Source: Chitinophagales bacterium (GTDB lineage Bacteria > Bacteroidota > Bacteroidia > Chitinophagales > Chitinophagaceae). Taken from it: 36,324 bases of DNA. Positions 32,105-36,324 of the stretch are shown piece after piece. A model generated the notes under the pieces. That model ran no database searches. It saw nothing but the letters and a program-made list of their open reading frames with translations, and was not told the DNA's origin. The stretch covers positions 1-36,324 of the forward strand of contig JAATFV010000160.1 in the NCBI GenBank assembly GCA_015655015.1. The letters are read 5' to 3'. Every line of letters begins with the position of its first letter. Positions within the stretch are counted from its first letter, which is position 1. The position numbers and the translations under genes are program-made.

Positions 32105-32539
32105 TTATTGAATTTTCACAGCCTGCCTCGCCAGCAGTTTCCACTCCCCCTTTTGCTTTTGCCATACCAGCAGGATAGCCAGCTTCACCGTACCCGGCTT
32201 ACCCCCATCATTGGTAGCCGCCGAGAAATGATGCCGGACAATGGCGGTTTTACCCACCACTTTGACCGTTTGTTCAGTCAATTCAATACTGACGAAATCC
32301 GATTTCCCGCTGATCAGCGCTTCCTCGAACGCCGCCTTATCCTGGATCATCCCAGTGGAATGTCCATAGCTAAGGTCGTCGGCAGCCAGTTTGTCCAGGG
32401 TTGATTTATCCGGGTCGATCATGGCTTTACGAAGAGATTCCACAGACTGTGTGACAGCTGCTTCATCTTTGGTCTGGGCGATAGCCTGACCGCTGAACAG
32501 TGGAACCAGCATCATGGTGTAAATAATTGTTTTTAGCAT
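32105..32539 (-). CDS. Exported NTF2-like (DUF4440/SnoaL) protein
   Basis: From the ATG at 32539 the protein is 144 residues. A signal peptide (MLKTIIYTMMLVPLFSGQA, cut near AIAQ) precedes a small cone-shaped NTF2-like domain: VTQSVESLRKAMIDPD, LDKLAADDLSYGHSTG, KAAFEEALISGK, ELTEQTVKVVGKTAIVRHHF and LVWQKQKGEWKLLARQAVKI. The pattern matches DUF4440. The role of the family is unclear; members are often small-molecule-binding or enzyme-like. A TTG start at 32572 is possible but would put non-hydrophobic residues before the signal peptide. It sits between the lipoprotein gene and the MFS transporter gene. Confidence 0.88.
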   Translation of the reverse strand: MLKTIIYTMMLVPLFSGQAIAQTKDEAAVTQSVESLRKAMIDPDKSTLDKLAADDLSYGHSTGMIQDKAAFEEALISGKSDFVSIELTEQTVKVVGKTAIVRHHFSAATNDGGKPGTVKLAILLVWQKQKGEWKLLARQAVKIQ

Positions 32540-32593
32540 ACAAGTGTAATTATATTGTATTTGGATACGCAATCGTCTTCAGCCCGCAAGAAT

Positions 32594-33910
32594 TTACGCA
32601 ATACCCAGATCCTTCTGGATCTGTTCCAGCGACTTACCCTTGGTCTCAGGCAGCACTCTCCAGATAAAGATCAGCTGGATCAGCATCATGACGCTAAAAA
32701 ATGTAAAAGAATAAAATCCTCCCTGCTGGAATTTTTCCACGATCACGGGAAAGGTCCAGGAAATGATGGCAGCCATGATCCAATGGGTGGAACTGCCCAT
32801 GGATCCTCCCTGTGAACGAACCGCATTGGGAAATATCTCCGAGATAAATACCCAGATCACAGCCCCCTGCGAAAAGGCAAAAAAGGCGATGAAGCCGATC
32901 AGGTAAAAAAGAAGGTGACTATTCCCATCGATCGTTCCCCGGAACGCATTGGCTGTAAGGCCGAGAAAAACCACCATTCCCACAGAGCCGATCAATAATA
33001 ACTTTTTGCGGCCGAACTTATCGATCAGCGTCATAGCCAACATCGTAAATATGAAATTGGCTGCGCCGATGAAGATGGGCTGTGAATAGGAATCCGCTTT
33101 ACTAAAACCGGCCAGCTCAAAAATACGGGGGGCATAGTACAGGATGGCATTGATCCCTGAAAGCTGGTTGAACATCGCCAGCAGCGCCGCATAGAAGATG
33201 GGCTTAAAATATTTTTTCTGAAAAAGGACTTCCTTATGTTCTTCAACGGACTGACGTATGGCCTTTATCGCCTCGGGTACATTCTGTTCGTCCAGCTTTT
33301 GCATCACCGGAATGGCTTCCGCATCACGATTGTTCAAAATCAGCCAGCGGGGACTCTCAGGAATGCTGCGAAGGAATATCCAGAAAAGGACCGCCGGAAT
33401 GACCATGACCCCCAGCATCCAGCGCCAGGCTTCGTCCCCCAGATTAACAAATAAATAGTTTGTCATATAGGCAATACAGATCCCGGCTACGATGTTCAAC
33501 TGGAAAGAGCCCGCCAGGCGGCCACGCAGTTTTGCAGGAGCAATTTCAGAAATATACATAGGAGCGACTACGGAGGATGCTCCCACGGCAATCCCCCCGA
33601 TAATCCGGAATACAATGAACAGCAGCCAGGCGGACACGGATGCACAGCCTACTGCGGCTACAATGAAGAATACAGCAATGACCTGCAAAACCTTTTTACG
33701 GCCATATTTTTTGGCAGGAGCGCCTGCGATCAGGGAACCCAGAATAGTACCCAATAAACTTGAAGCTACGGTAAATCCCTGCCAAAAGGGGCTGAGAGAC
33801 CAGATCCGCTCAAGGATTTTCTCAGCGCCGGAAATTACGACTGTCTCAAAACCAAATAAAAACCCGCCCAGGGCGGCGATAAGGGCTATACGGACCGGGT
33901 AGCTAAACAT
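32594..33910 (-). CDS. Sugar porter family MFS transporter
   Basis: The 438-residue inner-membrane protein has 12 predicted segments and the sugar-porter motifs: GFLFGFETVVISGA in the first helix, KKYGRKKVL between helices 2 and 3, PESPRWLI after helix 6, FNQLSGINAILYYAPRIF in helix 7, DKFGRKKLLL, and PETKGKSLEQIQ at the C-terminus. It imports a monosaccharide, probably by proton symport; pentoses or hexoses are typical. The ATG at 33910 is preferred to a TTG at 33919. It begins 33 bp after the stop of the aspartyl protease-like gene, so the two are probably co-transcribed. The substrate is not visible from sequence. Confidence 0.92.
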   Translation of the reverse strand: MFSYPVRIALIAALGGFLFGFETVVISGAEKILERIWSLSPFWQGFTVASSLLGTILGSLIAGAPAKKYGRKKVLQVIAVFFIVAAVGCASVSAWLLFIVFRIIGGIAVGASSVVAPMYISEIAPAKLRGRLAGSFQLNIVAGICIAYMTNYLFVNLGDEAWRWMLGVMVIPAVLFWIFLRSIPESPRWLILNNRDAEAIPVMQKLDEQNVPEAIKAIRQSVEEHKEVLFQKKYFKPIFYAALLAMFNQLSGINAILYYAPRIFELAGFSKADSYSQPIFIGAANFIFTMLAMTLIDKFGRKKLLLIGSVGMVVFLGLTANAFRGTIDGNSHLLFYLIGFIAFFAFSQGAVIWVFISEIFPNAVRSQGGSMGSSTHWIMAAIISWTFPVIVEKFQQGGFYSFTFFSVMMLIQLIFIWRVLPETKGKSLEQIQKDLGIA

Positions 33911-33943
33911 GTCAGACAATTTATTGATTAACCGAAATTAACA

Positions 33944-34426
33944 CTAATTTCTATTCCCCTTCCATATGAAGTTTTCGGGTCCCCCACTTCTACCCTCTAT
34001 CGGCCTCACCCCCCGCAAAGCATAGTCATATTCCGGATGAGCGGGATTGACGGCCAACTTCTGTTGGAGCGGCAATACGACCAGGTTCATTTCTTCCATA
34101 GGGATAGCCCCCAATAACGGCTCGCTGTCCCCAGGCAGGACCATGGCGTTACAAATGCTGAACCTATCCTGAAATTCAACCCGCACCGGGCCAACCACAT
34201 CATATTCATACACCCTGCCGTCAGCAGTCTGCGCTGTCCTTCTTTGCAAAAAACGCAATTGCAGGATTTCCTGAATATTTTCATTGATGCCGAGCATAAA
34301 GGCGCCCGTATCTACCAGCACATGAATATCTATCTTTCTTACGTCATCATCATCCAGCACGCACCGGTGGACCATTTCAAGATCTCCTTCATTAATTAAT
34401 CTAATATCTGCGTATACCATTCCCAT
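33944..34426 (-). CDS. Clan AA (retropepsin-like) aspartic protease family protein
   Basis: From the ATG at 34426 the protein is 160 residues, with the single-lobe aspartyl protease motif at Asp39-Thr40-Gly41 (HVLVDTGAFMLGINENI) and a second family signature PLLGAIPMEEMNLVVLP. This matches the bacterial clan AA retroviral-like protease family. Nearby ATGs at 34432, 34420 and 34459 are possible starts; 34426 gives the usual MGMVYADIRL beginning. A dimer would be needed for activity, as in retropepsins. Targets are unknown. It is upstream of a sugar-porter gene and downstream of a palindrome-rich gap that follows the hexuronate transporter. Confidence 0.85.
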   Translation of the reverse strand: MGMVYADIRLINEGDLEMVHRCVLDDDDVRKIDIHVLVDTGAFMLGINENIQEILQLRFLQRRTAQTADGRVYEYDVVGPVRVEFQDRFSICNAMVLPGDSEPLLGAIPMEEMNLVVLPLQQKLAVNPAHPEYDYALRGVRPIEGRSGGPENFIWKGNRN

Positions 34427-34445
34427 AAACATTGATTTAGTATGC

Positions 34446-34461
34446 GAATGTAAAAACATTC
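34446..34461. promoter_or_regulatory. Inverted repeat upstream of the aspartyl protease gene
   Basis: GAATGT-AAAA-ACATTC is a perfect 6-bp inverted repeat with a 4-base centre, 20-35 bases upstream of the ATG at 34426. It could be an operator or a leader hairpin. Confidence 0.35.
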
Positions 34462-34493
34462 ATTTACCGTCTTCAAAGAACTTTTGCACATAT

Positions 34494-34533
34494 GCGCGCG
34501 CGTTAGCAAAGACAAAGTGTCACTTTGCGCGCA
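34494..34533. other. GC-alternating tract and 15-bp palindrome in a gap
   Basis: GCGCGCGCG at 34494-34502 and GCGCGC near 34528-34533 flank the perfect palindrome CAAAGTG-T-CACTTTG (34513-34527). The arrangement gives a large cruciform-like structure between the hexuronate transporter gene and the protease gene. No U-run is present, so it is not a typical terminator. Confidence 0.5.
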
Positions 34534-34571
34534 GTTGTCCGGCCAAATCCACCCCCGGTCGCATTTTCAAC

Positions 34572-35975
34572 CTAATCCAACTCCACCTGTTTCATCTTAG
34601 GCACAAAAAAATGCATCACCAGCCAGGCTACCAGGTACGCACTACCGCAGACGACGAAAATCAGATTATACCCCAGGGTCTTATTGCCCAGCTTAGTGAA
34701 ATAATCCAGCAGCCATCCCACCAGCGGCTGAAAGATAATGCCCCCGACAGACCCGGCCATCCCGCCAATGCCAATGACTGAGCTGACAGCTCTCTTGGGG
34801 AACATATCCGAAGCCGTAGTAAAGATATTGGCGCTCCAGGCCTGGTGCGCTGCCGCCGCCAGACTGATGAGCCCAACGATGATCCACATATTGTCGAAGT
34901 AACGCGCCGTAACGATCGGCACCACCAGGATCGCAAAGATCAGCATCACCGTCTTACGGGCTTTATAGACAGGCCACCCTTTCCTGATCAGCCAGGAAGA
35001 AAGATAACCGCCACCAATGCTCCCGACCGTAGTAGAAGAATATACGATCACCAGCGGCCAGCCGGGCTTGGATAAATCCAGATGGAAAGTATCGCTGAAA
35101 TATCCCGGCAGCCAGAACAAAAAGAACCACCAGATCGGGTCCGTGAGAAACTTACCAAATACAAAGGCCCAGGTCTGCCTGACACCAAGTAATTTACCCC
35201 AGGAGACTGGTCTGGCAGCCGATGCAGATGCAGCAGCCGATGCAGGGGTAGCAGGCGATGCAGGAGCAGGCGATGCAGGAGCAGGCCCGGGATTGAACGC
35301 CGACAAAGGACCAGGAGACGCCGCGGTCACCACATCCGGAACGCTGTCTTCTTCGTCACTGTGTATATAAGCAAACTCCTCTTTACTAAGTCCCTTCTTC
35401 CGGGATGGGATCTCATAAACAACCCACCAGAATATCAGCCAGATAAACCCAAGAGAACCCGTGATGATAAAAGCCATCTGCCAGCCATAGATCCCCAGTA
35501 TCCACGGTACGACAATAGGCGCGATCACAGCACCGATATTCGTCCCGGAATTAAAGATACCGGTAGCGAGGGCCCTTTCTTTTTTAGGAAACCATTCCGC
35601 CACCGTCTTGATAGCAGCAGGAAAATTGCCGGCTTCCCCGAGTCCAAGCCCCGAACGGGCAATGGTAAAGCCGAAAGTGGAACGGGCCAGTGCATGCGCC
35701 ATGGCAAAAACACTCCATATGATAATGGAAATGGTATACCCCATTTTAGTCCCTACCTTGTCAACGATCCTCCCGAAAGCCAGCAGGCCAAAAGCATAAA
35801 AGAACTGGAAGATCCCGTTGATCGTTCCAAAAGTTGTATTGTCCCATCCAAATGCGGCAGTAAGTGTAGGTTTTAACAGGCCGATCACCTGCCGGTCGAT
35901 ATAATTGATACTGGTGGCAAAAAACAGCAGGGCAACGATCGTCCATCGGTATCTGCCCATTGGAGGTTGTGACAT
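34572..35975 (-). CDS. Hexuronate-type MFS transporter with a low-complexity central loop
   Basis: From the ATG at 35975 the protein is 467 residues with 12 predicted segments. It matches ExuT-like anion:cation symporters: YRWTIVALLFFATSINYIDR in the first helix, GLGLGEAGNFPAAIKTVAEW (with FPKKERALATGIFNSG after it), GWQMAFIITGSLGFIWLIFW, and FLFWLPGYFSD in the seventh helix. The central loop (about residues 205-262) carries a Pro/Ala/Ser-rich insertion coded by a 15-bp repeat. A TTG at 35984 is less likely. It follows kduI by 78 bp, which supports uptake of galacturonate, glucuronate or an unsaturated uronate. Confidence 0.9.
   Translation of the reverse strand: MSQPPMGRYRWTIVALLFFATSINYIDRQVIGLLKPTLTAAFGWDNTTFGTINGIFQFFYAFGLLAFGRIVDKVGTKMGYTISIIIWSVFAMAHALARSTFGFTIARSGLGLGEAGNFPAAIKTVAEWFPKKERALATGIFNSGTNIGAVIAPIVVPWILGIYGWQMAFIITGSLGFIWLIFWWVVYEIPSRKKGLSKEEFAYIHSDEEDSVPDVVTAASPGPLSAFNPGPAPASPAPASPATPASAAASASAARPVSWGKLLGVRQTWAFVFGKFLTDPIWWFFLFWLPGYFSDTFHLDLSKPGWPLVIVYSSTTVGSIGGGYLSSWLIRKGWPVYKARKTVMLIFAILVVPIVTARYFDNMWIIVGLISLAAAAHQAWSANIFTTASDMFPKRAVSSVIGIGGMAGSVGGIIFQPLVGWLLDYFTKLGNKTLGYNLIFVVCGSAYLVAWLVMHFFVPKMKQVELD
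35215..35287. repeat. 15-bp minisatellite inside the hexuronate transporter gene
   Basis: The unit GCAGGCGATGCAGGA occurs exactly twice at 35251-35280, with degraded copies on both sides (for example GCAGCCGATGCAGAT at 35215-35229). The 15-bp period keeps frame and encodes a repeated PAPAS-like peptide in the central loop of the transporter, so copy number can vary without frameshift. Confidence 0.75.
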
Positions 35976-36007
35976 GGCGTGCAATTAATTAATAAGGTCC
36001 AATATAC

Positions 36008-36021
36008 TTCAGAATACTGAA
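36008..36021. promoter_or_regulatory. Inverted repeat between kduI and the transporter gene
   Basis: TTCAG-AATA-CTGAA is a perfect 5-bp inverted repeat in the 78-bp gap, 33-46 bases upstream of the transporter ATG. It may be an operator or an mRNA hairpin; nothing else in the gap stands out. Confidence 0.3.
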
Positions 36022-36053
36022 TTACCATCTGAACGGGAAGGGAAGAAATGAAA

Positions 36054-36324
36054 TTACCGCAGATCCTCAATCGATACCAGGTCCATATCGGTATAAGTAT
36101 AATTTTCACCGGCCATTCCCCAGATAAAGGAATAGTTGCTGGTGCCGCATCCGGAATGGATAGACCAGGGCGGACTAACGACTGCCTGGTGATTGGCGAT
36201 CAGCAAATGCCTCGTCTCTGCCGGCAGGCCCATGAAATGGAAAACACGCTGCTGCTCCGGAACCTCAAAATAAAAATAAGCCTCCATCCTTCGGGTATGC
36301 GTATGGGCAGGCATCGTATTCCAG
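36054..36324 (-). CDS. kduI: 5-dehydro-4-deoxy-D-glucuronate isomerase, C-terminal part only
   Basis: The frame is open to the window edge, so the 5' part lies outside; about 89 residues are visible. They match the KduI C-terminus: WNTMPAHTHTRRMEAYFYFE with the zinc ligands (two His and Glu), VFHFMGLPAETRHLLIAN, PPWSIHSGCGTSNYSFIWG (third His region) and a final DMDLVSIEDLR. KduI converts 4-deoxy-L-threo-5-hexosulose uronate, made from unsaturated pectin or alginate fragments, to 3-deoxy-D-glycero-2,5-hexodiulosonate. It lies upstream of the hexuronate transporter, giving a uronate-use unit next to rhamnose catabolism. Confidence 0.95.
   Translation of the reverse strand, partial: WNTMPAHTHTRRMEAYFYFEVPEQQRVFHFMGLPAETRHLLIANHQAVVSPPWSIHSGCGTSNYSFIWGMAGENYTYTDMDLVSIEDLR

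Noticed and set aside
33911..33919. TTG starts for the MFS transporter (33919), rhaB (26135), NTF2-like gene (32572) and hexuronate transporter (35984)
   Set aside because: An ATG lies three to eleven codons downstream in each case and fits the family N-terminus better.
1..36324. tRNA, rRNA, integrase or transposase genes
   Set aside because: No cloverleaf-like sequence, ribosomal RNA stretch or recombinase motif was noticed on either strand; a dedicated search was not possible.

Overview
The window looks like a chromosomal segment of a member of Bacteroidota, most probably family Chitinophagaceae. The basis is family content: DUF6443-type Rhs proteins, DUF5977 repeats, a DUF5686 outer-membrane protein, a TonB-dependent receptor paired with a DUF4249 lipoprotein, TAnnTTTG-like promoter boxes and roughly 50% GC judged by eye. 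The genus cannot be named from the sequence. Almost all genes are on the minus strand; only a Gfo/Idh/MocA oxidoreductase, an SDR and a TetR regulator are on the plus strand.

Region 1 (1-10225, minus) is a three-gene locus of exported giant proteins. In transcription order it has a signal-peptide protein with a coiled coil and a predicted beta-barrel end, a 1641-residue SpvB/Rhs-like protein ending in four DUF5977 repeats, and a DUF6443 Rhs protein that leaves the window just before its expected Rhs core and C-terminal tail. This is the best candidate for a poorly described system (a secreted Rhs/Tc-like assembly with its own surface partner), but that function is inferred.

Region 2 (10459-14418, minus) holds a DUF4249 lipoprotein, a TonB-dependent receptor and a HAD-like protein with an altered catalytic motif. 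Region 3 (14484-20839) holds a Gfo/Idh/MocA oxidoreductase, a GntR regulator with a sugar-binding-type effector domain, a DUF5686 protein with no canonical start codon, and an SDR/TetR pair with three matching 14-bp operator-like sites.

Region 4 (about 20840-21770) is a short AT-rich island. It encodes an orphan nuclease-like protein and lies between two plus-strand promoter/terminator units that could be small RNAs.

Region 5 (21770-31191, minus) is a complete L-rhamnose pathway in the order rhaT, rhaEW, rhaM, rhaI, rhaB, lutA, lutB, lutC. Rhamnose is imported by RhaT, anomerised by RhaM, isomerised by RhaI, phosphorylated by RhaB, then cleaved and its lactaldehyde oxidised to L-lactate by RhaEW. 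LutABC oxidises the lactate to pyruvate. A strong terminator between rhaB and lutA suggests the lactate step is set at a different expression level.

Region 6 (31470-36324, minus) holds a DUF4136-like lipoprotein, an NTF2-like protein, an aspartyl protease-like protein beside a sugar-porter MFS transporter, and a hexuronate-type MFS transporter downstream of the 3' part of kduI. KduI and the hexuronate transporter next to rhamnose catabolism fit use of pectin, in particular rhamnogalacturonan, though no polysaccharide lyase or SusCD pair is visible here.

I saw no rRNA, tRNA, CRISPR array, transposase or integrase. No stretch longer than about 300 bases lacks a gene.
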